Positions 47,299 to 58,507 of a stretch of DNA of 64,000 nt are shown here, one piece after another. The notes beneath the pieces were generated by a model. The model saw only the letters and a list, made by a program, of their open reading frames with translations. It was not told the DNA's origin and searched no databases. Source of the DNA: Aquilaria yunnanensis (Eukaryota; Streptophyta; Magnoliopsida; Malvales; Thymelaeaceae). The stretch's first letter is position 1. The number at the start of each line of letters is the position of its first letter. Both the position numbers and the translations under genes were made by a program. The stretch covers positions 76,722,041-76,786,040 of the forward strand of contig CM077598.1 of NCBI GenBank assembly GCA_039654915.1. Direction: 5' to 3'.

Positions 47299-48271
47299 TG
47301 ATGCCCCAAAGCATCTTCGTTTGCTGTCATGTTGACAGGTGGAGAGACTTCCTGAGGAGGCGAGCACCTGGAGCTCTGGTTTCCCAGCTGAGTGTGCCTG
47401 AAAAGCTCAAAGAAGAGGTTAGGAGGTCCCCGGTTTGCTTTTCCGAGGAGGACCTTCCGACGCCCAAGTTAGTTTTCTGAGTGAAAGTGGAGGAAGAACA
47501 CTAAGGGATCAAGTGTCTTGCCTGTTTTGTGTTTTCTCAGAGGGAGGAAAATGCCCCATCCTTTGCCCAGTCCCATTTCCTAGTATTTATAGGAGTAGTT
47601 GGTCCGTTCAGATCATGACACGTGTTCGGTCGGATTTGATCTGTACTTTTGGACCTAGGGGACAGGCAGCCATTTGCAGCCTCCTTTAGCCCTGGACCCG
47701 GACACGTTGTGTCAGGACTGGGGGGGCTGCGGCGTGTCAGTTCGCCGTTCAGATGTGACGTGTAGGGCTTGTGGGCGACATGTCAGAGGCTCCTTAATTG
47801 CTCATACCGTACCCCCGAGGTCCCCTGGGCGAGGTCGCCCTTCGGTGCGTGCACCCTCTTCGGATTCTATCCGTCCTTCGGTGTGAGCACCTCCTTCGGG
47901 ATCTATCCCATAGTTCTGGGAGCTCCCTTGATGAACACCTTCTTCGGGACTCACACCCATAGTTAGGGGATTCCCTTGTTCAGGTGTTTCTTGTTCGGGG
48001 AAGATCCTCTTCGGGGCCTCTGCCTTCGGGGAGATTCTTCCTTGCTTCAGAGAGATGGCTCTCTTACCCGAAGATGGTCAGTCTGGCCCCTCGATGGAGA
48101 CGGTGTTGTCATCGGAATTCCTGACGAGCTAACCGAAGTCTCGAGCTCATAGTGTTTGACTTCGCACCTTCCGAGGTCAGTAAAAAGATCCTCTCTTGGG
48201 TGACGTCAGACTCCTCGGCCAATATTCTGGCAAGGAGTTACTACCGAGGAGGCAATAGCCTTTGGCTATCA
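47299..48271 (-). repeat. element D 3' LTR
   Basis: 973 bp, TGATGCCC...GGCTATCA in plus coordinates. Minus-strand TATAAATA at 47584-47591 and ACACGTGT near 47618. Adjoins the purine tract GGAGGGTGGCCTG (minus, 48272-48284). Confidence 0.95.
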
Positions 48272-48346
48272 CAGGCCACCCTCCGAAAAGCCGAAGTGAG
48301 AAACTTTGGTTCATCGGTTTTCGGGTCCTGTGGTTGTGATATCTGC

Positions 48347-48565
48347 GCCGAAGACGCCTTCTTCTGCCTGAAGCGATGGGCAGCCCTTTTTGCGTCCTCT
48401 AGGCACGAGAAGATAGGCTATCCCTGTGCCGAAGATACACCTTCCACCCGATCTCACAGGCTGTCTCTTGGTGTCCTCGTGGCGAGGGAAAATAGGATAA
48501 CCTTGTACCGAAGATAGACCTTTTGCCCGAAGTCACAGGCTGTCTCTTGGTGTCTTCGAGGTAAC
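48347..48565 (-). repeat. ~80-bp tandem repeat, three units (element D)
   Basis: Unit starts (gccgaag / accgaag) at 48347, 48428 and 48507, period 79-81 bp, each with 'ggctgtctcttggtgtc' or a close variant near its end. Same repeat family as in A, B and C. The rest of 48272-49101 is the 5' flank and leader of the antisense gene. Confidence 0.7.
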
Positions 48566-48848
48566 CTACTTTTTTGCCTTTATAGGTCTGCTTATGCGTC
48601 GCGTCCTGTGTCCAGCAGAGTCAGTCTAGGGCGGCGCCTCTAGACCAAATGGTGTCAGAGGGCGTGCTCGACGTGATGGACGACACGTGGCACGTTTGCT
48701 GCGCGATGACCGACACATGGCACACTATTATTGGGTAGGAATGCGCTGAGTATGGCAGGCGCGACTTTTCAGGCACATTTAGCAGTTATGGCGACGCTTC
48801 GCCTTCCGAGGGGTACTAATGACGACGGTTCACCTGGCCTTCTCGGCC

Positions 48849-48856
48849 TATATATA
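48849..48856 (+). promoter_or_regulatory. TATA box of element D antisense gene
   Basis: TATATATA in the context GGCC-TATATATA-CCAG, about 250 bp before the ATG at 49102. Confidence 0.65.
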
Positions 48857-49101
48857 CCAGCCCTGTGATAACCCTCTTTTTGCTTCTGCTTTTGCTTTCT
48901 TCTGCCTTCTAATTCTCTCCCGATTTTCCGCGGCGGTTCTCCTTTTTCAGGCATTTTTCTGACCACTTTTCACGACGGCTTCCAGAAATCCAGACTCCGG
49001 CAAGACCTTTGGTGGGTTTTAGTCCTTTTGCTTTTTTTTCAAAGATTCTTCTTTGTTTTTCCTGAACTCGTTTTCCTTGTTTTTCCGAACTCGTTTTCAT
49101 C

Positions 49102-51545
49102 ATGCCTGTTCCCGAGAGTTGGCAACCTCTTCTTTCTCACCCTTGCTGCACTACTCCGGCAAAACTAGCGAAGTGGAAGAAAAAGTTTTTCTTACCCTCT
49201 TACTCTGTGACGAGGTTGCCCCATCCTGACCAATTTCCTTTTTCCAACCGAAGTGATGAAATCACCGTTTTCCGAGCCTAACTGAAGGCCGGACTTCGGT
49301 ATCCCCCCCGGAGATGGTTAGCGCGTTCTGCAACTTCCATGGCATTGCCGTTAACCAACTCCCACCGAACTCGTATTGCTATTTCAACGCCTTCCTCTGT
49401 ATGTGCGGCGTTTTCAAAATAAAACCTCACTTTGTAGTTTTTCTTCAGTACTACAAGCTCTTCGTGGTCCCGAAGGGTGGCTTCTACTTTATGCTACCTC
49501 GGGGATCCGGGAGCAAAAAGTATACGTTCACCTTCGCCACCAAAGACAGCTGGCAAGGGTGGCAACAAAAATTCTTTTTCCTGAAGAAGTCGGAGGCTTG
49601 GTCGCACATCCCGACCAAGTGGGCTCAGGGGAGGCTCAAGATGGATGTTGTTGACCCGAAGATACTGCTAGATGCCGACGTAGCACCTATCTTTGAGCAC
49701 TTCGACAGGCGCATCCAGGCCGTCTCTGACTGGGCTGCCGAGGTCTCTCCTCGTGCCCTTTACCCCTTTCCGATCAACTGGAGGCTCATGACCGAAGAGG
49801 TCCTTCGGGAACTCAAGGTGGTAAAGGAGCATGTGACAGACCTCAACATGCCGAAACCGGCTTCTTCGGGGAAGGACTCCTGGCTCGTGAAACTCCTTCG
49901 GGGGAAAGAGACTTATGAGTCTTTTTACGAGAGTAAGTTACTTTCTCATTTTTTCCTTCATAACTTCATCTTGGACTTACACTGATCTTCTTTTTCTTTT
50001 TTCAGAGATGGGCGATGACGCGACTGCCTTTTACAAGGCTCTTTTTACCGGGCAGGCCGAGAGGGGCGAACAGACAAAGAAGGCCGCCTCTCGGAGGTGG
50101 AAGCAGACTTCGGCCGGCCCTCCTCCCAAACGGCAAAGAAAGCTGCTCCTTCCTCTCTTCTGCAAATTCCGGAGGAGGTAGGCGAGGAGCCCGAAGACCC
50201 TGCTGCCCCTTTGCCCGAGGTTCCTTCTGTCGACGTCCCTTCTTCCGACGTCCTTCCTCAAAGCCCCACACCTTCGCATGCTCTTCTGGAGGGCGATGGG
50301 GAGGAGACCCCTTCTGCCGAGGAACGGCGCCAAATAAGAGGCAAAGGGATCTCTACTGAGGCGACATCGATTCTTGACGAGGACGTTACCGAGGTGCCAG
50401 CAGGTTTGTATTTTGTCGAAGAAGCTTTTTTCTCTTGTAAATCCTTAACAGTTTTCTGGCTTGAACCAATTTTTCTGCTTTGTTGTGCAGCGGAAGTGGC
50501 CGCTCCTGACTGGGTTGCCGAACACGCCCGCAAAAGGGCCCTTCGGGATGCCAAAGTCCCAGCAGGGAAAGTTCCGAAAGAGCCCTTCTGGACGTTCACG
50601 GAGGACATGAATATGTACTCCGAGGACTATCCCGAGATGGCCAAGCAGATGTGCAAAGGGGTGTTTACTGAGGCCTCTTACAAGGCCCTTACGGAGGCTT
50701 ACCCAAGCGACATCTCTTTGGCCGCCAAACTCACTGAACATGCCGCCTAGGTACGCTTCACTGTTTCCTTAGTGCCAATTTCGCCTTTGCTTTTTACTTA
50801 GCATCATTTTCCCTTTGTTTGCTTTTTTTTGCAGCTGATGGGGTATGCCGGGTTGCTCCGTGTTCGGGTGGCTCGAGAGTCTGAAAGGAGGGCGTCACTC
50901 TGGGACCTTTACACCAAGACGAAGGCCTAGTGTTCGGCGTTGGCTGCCAACAATGCTCAGCTGAAGCAGTTTTCAGAGAAGGAAATTGCTGAACTTCAGG
51001 AGGGGTTCATAAAAGAGAAAGAGGAACTTGAGAAAGGCACCTCCCAGAAACTTTCCGACATCGGCTCTCGGATGGCGGAGCTTACTTCGATCGTAGAAGC
51101 GATTCAAAAGGATAAGTCAGAAAGTGACGCAATCCTTGCGAAGACGCTCGGGGAAAAGGCCCAGCTAGAAGCCGAGGTCGCATCTCTGAAGAAGCCTTCA
51201 GAAGAGAAGAAGAAGATGAAGTCATTGAAGAGAAAGGTCAAGGATCTCGAGAAGGATTACGCGGATCTGGAGAAGGACTATGCAGATTTGGCGGTCAAAA
51301 AGCGGGAGTCCGATGATATGACGAAGTTGGGCTTTCAAGACGGCTTCTGTCTTGTTCGGCACCAAATTCTGCAAAAGTTCCCAGATTTTGACCTCTCCTT
51401 CCTGGAAGGCATGAACATCCCCAAGGAGCCTCGGTGGACTTGGTCCAAGATCGAGCACTTGAAACTGCCTCCTTCTCTCGCAGCGCCTAAGGCTACCGAC
51501 AAAAGCACAGAGGCTGGCAGTTCTCAAGACGCCGAGGTTCCTTAG
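49102..51545 (+). pseudogene. element D antisense spliced gene, broken
   Basis: Exon 1 49102-49932: MPVPESWQPLLSHPCC, TAA in the LKAG motif near 49280, a 1-bp loss in a C-run near 49310, then an open frame with FCNFHGIAVNQLPPNSYCYFN, YFMLPRGSGSKKYTF and GWQQKFFFLK. Intron 1 is 49933-50005 (73 bp). Exon 2 50006-50403 (MGDDATAFYKALF...) has one frameshift near 50130. Intron 2 is 50404-50490. Exon 3 50491-50750 (FWTFTEDMNMYSEDYPEMA) ends in TAG for CAG. Intron 3 is 50751-50834. Exon 4 50835-51545 is a coiled coil with an internal near-repeat LEKDYADLEKDYADL and tail LDLSFLEGMNIPKEPRW-type. Function unknown; no signal peptide or membrane segment. Confidence 0.75.
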
Positions 51546-51684
51546 TTTGTACTAGGGCCTTTTGTCTTCATTTTCTTCTTCTTTTTTGTAGTCTTTCAGC
51601 AACTTTCTTCTCTGTAAGCACTCTTTGGCTCAATAGATAAAAATTTGGCTAAGTATTTTTGCCAGATTCCTTTGTTCCCCACTG

Positions 51685-51960
51685 TCCCGAACATAATTCG
51701 CTCGAGAGACTTCGGAAAACCATACTTTTGCTTTCCTTTGTCCCGAACATATTCGCTCAAGAGACTTCGGAAAACCTTACTTTTGCTTTCCTTTGTCCCG
51801 AACATATTCGCTCAAGAGACTTCGGAAAACCTTACTTTTGTTTTCGTTTGTCCCGAACATTTTCGCTCAAGAGACTTCGGAAAAACTTACTTTTGCTTTC
51901 GTTTGTCCCGAACATTTTCGCTCAAGAGACTTCGGAAAAACTTACTTTTGCTTTCCTCGG
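51685..51960 (+). repeat. 55-bp tandem array, five units (element D spacer)
   Basis: Unit starts at 51685, 51741, 51796, 51851 and 51906 (TCCCGAACAT, then TTCGCTCAAGAGACTTCGG, then AAAACCTTACTTTTG). Units follow each other without unique spacers. Both flanks to 51546 and 52047 hold no gene. The unit core is the reverse complement of the motif scattered through the A and B spacers. Confidence 0.85.
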
Positions 51961-52047
51961 CGATTGCTTTCGGGGGACTCTTGTTCAGAACTTTTTACTT
52001 AGACAAATTTGTCCAACTTGTGCAATACAACTTTCCCACCAAACTTT

Positions 52048-55000
52048 TTAGGCATAGAATTTTTTCAAGGCCTCTGAGTGCCAAGTATTTTTTAATTCTA
52101 TGCCTTCGGCATCACCGAGGTTATAAACTCCTTTTCGTACTTCGGCAAGTACCAGGTAGGGTCCTTCCCAATTTGCGCGAAGTACCCCGTGGGACGGCTT
52201 TCGGGGTGCAAATTCAGCCTTTCGGAGAACGAGATCTCCCTTCTTTATTCCTTTTGGCCTGGTGCGTAGGTTTATGGCTGCTGCCACTCTTTGCTGGAAA
52301 GCTTTTCTTCTCAGCTCGGCTACTTCTCTGTGTTCGCTGACGAGGTCGAGCTTGGTTCTCAGGCCGAGGTCATTTCCTTTTTCATCAAACACTTGGACTC
52401 GTATTGACGGTTGTACTACTTCGACAGGGATGATGGCCTCTTTACCGAAGACGAGTGAAAAAGGCGTTTCCCCTGTGGCTCTTCGGTAGCTCCATAACAC
52501 GCTTTGGAGTTCTCCTGGCATTTCCCTTTTGCTTCTCCCAATCTCTTTTTCAGACCATCTTTTATGGTCCTGTTAGATACTTCCACCTGCCCATTACTTT
52601 GGGGGTGAGCTACTGGGGCGAAGTGCCTTTTTGTCCCGAGGTCGCTAATGAACTCTTGGAATCCTTTGTCTATGAACTGGGATCCATTGTCCGCTACGAG
52701 CACCCTCGGTATGCCAAATCTGCATACGATGTTTTTCCATACAAACTTCTGCACCTCTTTTGCCGAGATAGTTGTCAGAGGTTCTGCCTCGACCCACTTA
52801 GAGAAATAGTCTACTGCTACTACGCAGAACTTTGCGCCTCCAGGCGCCGTTGGGAGTGGCCCAATGAGATCTATGCCCTAAACTGCGAAGGGCCAAGGAT
52901 AGTTTGCCGAAGTGACGAACTCCGAGGGTGTTCTTTGGATGTTAGCATGTCTCTGGCAACTACCACATTTCCGGACGAACTGCTTGACGTCCTTTCTCAG
53001 GGTAGGCCAGAAGTATCCTTGGCGAAGTATCACTGCTGCCAGGGCGTCGGTTCCGATGTGCGAACCACAAGCACCTTCGTGAACTTCTTCGAGGATCATT
53101 TCAGTATCCTCTTCACTAACACACCTCTGTAGTGGATTTGCATATCCTTGCCGATATAGTTCTTCTCCAATTAAGAAGAAACGTCCTGAGCGCCTTCGCA
53201 GTTTTGCGGCTTCGCTGGGGTCTTTGGGGAGTATGTTGGTTGCGAGATACGTTTTGATTGGTTCTTTCCATCCTTTCCCCGAGGTCCCTATGCTTAGCAC
53301 CGCGATGCTGGGGTGGCTTAGCACTTCGGTGCAAGTTTTGGACTTCGCCAAACAATCTGCCTCAGCATTTTCTCTTCGGGGTACGTTCTTGATTTTCATG
53401 ACGTCGAACTCCCGAATAAGCTTTGTTACCAACTCATGGTATTTCGCCAAGGTCGGGTCTTTCGCGCCATAGTCCCCTGCCATTTGCCGGACCACCAGCT
53501 GGGAATCACTATGGGCTTTCAAGTTTCTCACGCCAATTTTTCTGGCCAGTCGTAATCCTGCTATGAGGGCCTCATACTCGGCCATATTGTTGGTGGCGTT
53601 GAAACTGAACTTGATGGCCTTCATTACTTCTAGGCCTTCGGGGCCTCTGATAATCAGTCCAGCTCCCTGGTGTTCGGATCCTGAGGCCCCGTCAACATAT
53701 AACGTCCATTCTGGCTCGTCTTCGCCCGAAAACGAATGTCCCTCCTCAGTGTTTGGTACTTCGGCGATGAAGTCTGCCAAAGCTTGAGCTTTTATAGCTT
53801 TTCGGGGTTCATATGTGATGTCGTGTTCGCCAAGCTCTATACACCACTTGGAAAGCCTTCCCGAGTGATCAACTTTCCTCATAACATCCCGTAGAGGCAG
53901 GGTACTTCGGACGATAATGGGGTGAGCCTGAAAGTATGGCCGCAGCCTTCTCCCTGCAAGCACTAAGGCATATATAGCTTTTTGAAGCAAAGGGTACCTG
54001 ACTTCGGCGCCATGCAGGGACTTGCTGACATAGTAGACCGGCCATTGCTTTGGCCCTTCTTCTTTCACGAGGACCGAGCTCACAGCTTTTTTTGTGACGG
54101 CGAGGTATAATACGAGGGGCTCTCCCTCCCGAGGTTGCCGCAGAGTCGGCAGGCTGGCCAAGTAGACTTTGAGTTCTTCCCAGGCTTTTTGGCAATCTTC
54201 GTCCCAAGGATGACCATTCCTTCCGAGGTCGCCTTCCATCTTTGCTGCCTTTGTGAGCACTTTGAAGAAGGGTCGACACCTATCTCCGTACCTGGAAATA
54301 AACCTGCTCGAGAGGTTATTCTTCCGGTGAGTCTTTGCACGTCTTTGACTGTGGCAGGAGTTCAGAATTCAAGCAGAGCCTTAATCTTCTCGGGATTAGC
54401 ATCGATGCCTCTTTCGGATACCATGTACCCAAGGAACTTTCCCGAGGTCACCCCGAAGATGCATTTCTCAGGATTAAGGCGGATCCCGAAGGCTCTGAGT
54501 TTTTGGAAGGTTTCCTCTAAATCTGCAACGTGGTAACCAGGCAGTTTGCTTTTGACTATCATATCATCAACATACACCTCCATGTTCCTCCCCATTTGGT
54601 CTTTGAAGACTTTGTTCATCAGCCTCTCGTAGGTGGCTCCTGCATTCTTGAGCCTGAAGGGCATCCTAATATAGCAATATGTTCCTCCCTCGGTGATGAA
54701 GGCAGGTTTCTCTTCATCTTCGGGGTCCATCCTTATCTGATGGTAGCCACTGAAAGCGTCCAGGAAACTTAGGAGCCCGTACTCAGCAGTTGAGTCTACC
54801 AGTTGGTCTATTGGCGGAAGAGGATATGAATCTTTTGGGCAGGCATCGTTCAAATTTCTGAACTCGATGCACATCCGGAGCTTACTACTTCCTTCTTTTG
54901 TGGCAATTACCACGTTGCTTAGCCATTCGGGGTAGTTTACCTCCCGGATAACGCTAGCGTCTATCAGACGCTGGACTTCGGTCTTGACGAAGTCACTTTT

Positions 55001-55800
55001 GTGAGCTGAGATGCTCCGTTTCTTTTGCCGGACAGGTTTTACTTCCGGACTCGCTTTGAGGCTATGCTGGATTACTCGAGGGTTTACCCCTGGCATGTCC
55101 TTCGGCGAGTAGGCGAACAGATCTTTATTTGTAAGCAGAAAAGATACAAGTTTTTCCTTGTCTCCTTCGGCCATGCTTTTCCCTATTCGGGTACCATGGC
55201 CTGGGACAACCTCTACTTCTTCTGTTTCCGCTTTTGTGGAATCTTCTGCCTCGCCCCTTTCCAGCTCTTTTGCTTCTACAGCATGTTCTAAATTGCTTGC
55301 TGGAGCCTTTCATGCTCTGACGAACACCTTTCTCACCTCGCTTTGATCAATGAAGATCTTTGCGTCTCCTTCTTTGGTGGCGAAGGTGACGGTCAAGTAC
55401 TTTACATCAGGGCAAATGTGCAAATTTTCCTGTGTCTGTCTGCCGAGGATGGCGTTGTATGACGAAGGAACGTCCATGACTATGAATCTTGCCATGGTAG
55501 AGGCGAACAACTCAGCAGTTCCTTTCTCCGAAGTTCCTTTCATCATCAAGGGGAGGTCGATCCACCCGAGGACAGGTAGCTCAGATGGTCCTACGCCGAA
55601 CGTGGGTGAAGTAACAACCTTGAGGTCACTCCTGGATACGCCCAAGCTTGGCAGCAAGTGTGAGAACAAGACGTCTGCGTTTGACCCATCGTCCAGTAGT
55701 ACCCTCTTGACGTCCCAGTTTCCTATCCTCGCCATTATCAGCAATGGATCATCATGGGGAAATACGATGGTGGAGCCATCCTCGCGGGCTAATTTTTTTG
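52048..55800 (-). pseudogene. pol: element D pol, broken
   Basis: Minus strand. Protease VLLDDGSNADVLF (about 55695-55660); TGA near 55310; RT open 55174-54362 with NDACPKDSYPLPP and YVDD at 54574-54563; TGA at 54364-54362; a 1-bp loss near 54313. RNase H, second RNase H (VDGASGSEHQGAG, AEYEAL, SDSQL, NAEADCLAK) and the integrase zinc region are open to TAG at 52880-52878. The integrase core ADNGSQF...GQVEVSNR is followed by a 1-bp deletion near 52520 and loss of about three codons (TPR in SYRTTPRRATGE) near 52487. It ends ELKNTWHSEALKKFYA. Confidence 0.92.
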
Positions 55801-57561
55801 TTGGGCCCTGATATTCCATCACCGCTATCTCTCTGGCTCTTCTTTTTCTTTCCGAGGATGGAAGTCTGGTTGTGATCGTCTGTATTACTCCTGCCGAAGG
55901 TGGAGGACGCCTTCTCGGACTTCGGTTCCTTCGCCTGTCTGAATCGTAATCCTCCTCGTCGGGCTTTCCTTCTTCCTCTTTTTTCCCCTTCGGGGAAGGC
56001 ATTCTCAAATAACGCCGAAGCTGGCCCTGCTTTATCAGTGATTCAATGTACTTTTTCAACTGAAAGCAGTCTTCGGTGTCATGACCGTGATCACGGTGGA
56101 ACTGACAGAACTTCTTCATGTTCCTTCTGTTGTCATCAGTCATGCCCTCGGTCGTTGGATTTGAGCCCCCTGTTTTTCCAACGCCATGAGGACGTTAGCC
56201 CTCGTGGTGCTCAGAGGTGTAAAGTTTTGGGGCTTCCTTCCTCCTATTCGCATTCTCCGAGGTCGGCCTAACTGTTCCGTTGGACACCGGGCTTGCTGGC
56301 CGGACCCTTCGCCACGAGCGTGAATATGGTCAGCCTTCGGTCCGATCATTCTCAGCTCTTCGGCTATCATATGTTGTTCAGCCCTTCGGTAGAATTCTCC
56401 CAGCGTGTCCAGGGGATCTTTGGAGAATTCATAAAACAAGTGCGAATCCCTCCGGAGGCCCCTCGTCATGGCGAGGATGCGGATTTCGGGGCGAAAGTCC
56501 GGAACACTGAGGGCCTCTCTGTTGAACCTCTCGACATAGTCACGGATGGTCTCCCCGTTTCTTTGTGCTATGTCAAACATCTGGACGGGCATCTTCGCCG
56601 TCGGCTTGCTCCCAAGGAACTGTTGGGTGAACGCTGTGGACAGCTCCTGGAACCCCCTGATGTTTCCGGGAGGCAGGGAATTGTACCAGGCAGTTGCTGG
56701 TCCTGCGAGGGTGACTTCAAAGAACTTGCAGAGTGTAGCATCATCAGCCCCGTGTAGCACCATGCTGCGTTTGTACTTTGTTAGGTGGGCCTGGGGATCA
56801 GTCCGACCCTCATAGGTCTCTAGCCGAGGTAGCCTGAAGTCACTTGGCATGGCCGCCTCGACCACTGTTCGGGTGAAAGGAGTTTCATCTCCGGAGACGG
56901 TTTCAGTTAGCCTGGCCCAAACAGGCTTGCGTGCCACCTGCTGTTCCACTCTCTCCAGTCTTGCCAAGACTTTCTCCAGGAGGAGTGTAGCACTGGGCTC
57001 CTCTTCCTGGTGCTTGGAGATTCTTGGGTAGAAGGACTGTTGCCGTCTCTTCGGGGAGCGACTTCGGTGCAGAGGTGAGGGGGGCCTTCCCTCTGGCGAC
57101 AAACTTCTTCTGGATGGGACTTCGGATCGTTCAGACCTCGCTCTTTCTGCCAGCTGTGCTCCGAGGGGCAAGTTATCTGTCGAGGACTCTTCCCGTGGCT
57201 CCCCACTTCCCGAGCTATGATGGGTTGCCCTTGGGCTTTTCTCCCGAGGTCATGCTGGCGAAGTGGGTTTTTGCGCCTGGGCTGGTTGCGGCCACCTTCG
57301 GTCTATCTGTTGTGTCATTTCAGCCACAACAGACCTCTGAAAGTCTCGTAAAAAGCCCATGGTGATGACAAGAAGGCGTTCCTCTTCAGGCAAGGAAGTC
57401 TCTGGGGGACTTTGTTCGGTAGCTGGTTGGGTCTCAGGCGCGGACGGGGACTTCGGGAGTCCTTTGTCCTTCGAACGCCGAGTTTCGACAACAGCTACCT
57501 GGGAGTAGGTTCCCACAGACGGTGCCAAATGATGCCCCAAAGCATCTTCGTTTGCTGTCAT
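55801..57561 (-). pseudogene. gag: element D gag, broken
   Basis: Starts at the U5 ATG 57561 (MTANEDALGHHLAPSVGT), in frame through the primer site. TGA at 57252-57250 cuts it after about 103 codons. It reopens, with a frame change, at 57171 for the basic region and Gag domain (WYNSLPPGNIRGFQELS, YVERFNREALS) to 56140. A 1-bp loss there shifts it, and it continues from 56143 with the zinc knuckle CQFHRDHGHDTEDC (about 56112-56071) and an Arg/Pro-rich linker to protease. Confidence 0.88.
57509..57527 (-). other. element D primer-binding site
   Basis: Minus-strand TGGCACCGTCTGTGGGAAC, two bases from the 5' LTR; one change from A (GCGCC to GCACC). Confidence 0.85.
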
Positions 57562-58502
57562 GTTGACAGGTGGAGAGACTTCCTGAGGAGGCGAGCGCCT
57601 GGAGCTCTGGTTTCCCAGCTGAGTGTGCCTGAAAAGCTCAAAGAAGAGGTTAGGAGGTCCCCGGTTTGCTTTTCCGGGGAGGACACTCCGACGCCCAAGT
57701 CAGTTTTCTGAGTGAAAGTTGAGGAAGAACACTAAGGGATCAAGTGTCTTGCCTGTTTTGTGTTTTCTTAGAGGGAGGAAAATGCCCCATCCTTTGCCCA
57801 GTCCCATTTCCTAGTATTTATAGGAGTAGTTGGTCCGTTCAGATCATGACACGTGTTCGGTCAGATTTGATCTGTACTTTTGGACCTAGGGGACAGGCAG
57901 CCGTTTGCAGCCTCCTTTAGCCCTGGACCCAGACAGGTTGTGTCAGGACTGGGGGGGCTGCGGCGTGTCAGTTCGCCGTTCAGATGTGACGTGTAGGGCT
58001 TGTGGGCGACATGTCAAAGGCTCCTTAAATGCTCATACCATACTCCCGAGGTCACCTGGGCGAGGTCGCCCTTCGATGCGTGCACCCTCTTCGGATTCTA
58101 TCCGTCCTTCGGTGTGAGCACCTCCTTCGGGATCTATCCCATAGTTCTGGGAGCTCCCTTGATGAACACCTTCTTCGGGACTCACAACCATAGTTAGGGG
58201 ATTCCCTTGTTCAGGTGTTTCTTGTTCGGGGAAGATCCTTTTCGGGGCCTCTGCCTTCGGGGAGATTCTTCCTTGCTTCAGAGAGATGGCTCTCTTACCC
58301 GAAGATGGTCAGTCTGGCCCCTCGATGGAGACGGTGTTGTCCTCGGAATTCCTGACGAGCTAACCGAAGTCTCGAGCTCATAGTGTTTGACTTTGCACCT
58401 TCCGAGGTCAGTAAAAAGATCCTCTCTTGGGTGACGTCAGACTCCTCGGCCAATATTCTGGCAGGGAGTTACTACCGAGGAGGCAATAGCCTTTGGCTAT
58501 CA
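57530..58502 (-). repeat. element D 5' LTR
   Basis: 973 bp with the same ends as the copy at 47299. Minus-strand TATAAATA at 57815-57822 and ACACGTGT near 57850. The duplication gatac follows at 58503. Confidence 0.95.
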
Positions 58503-58507
58503 GATAC

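Larger units (their letters stand above)
47299..58502 (-). mobile_element. element D: complete Tat-type LTR retrotransposon, minus orientation, defective
   Basis: 11,204 bp inserted in C's RT. Target duplication gatac at 47294-47298 and 58503-58507. Two 973-bp LTRs differ at about 22 sites by eye (about 2.3%), the lowest here, so D is the youngest dated insertion. Order as in the others. LTRs are longer and distinct from A/B, so it is a separate subfamily. Gag-pol has stops and frameshifts. Confidence 0.95.

Noticed and set aside
51685..51960. Possible CRISPR-like array
   Set aside because: Units are contiguous 55-bp tandem copies without unique spacers, in a plant retroelement; no cas genes.
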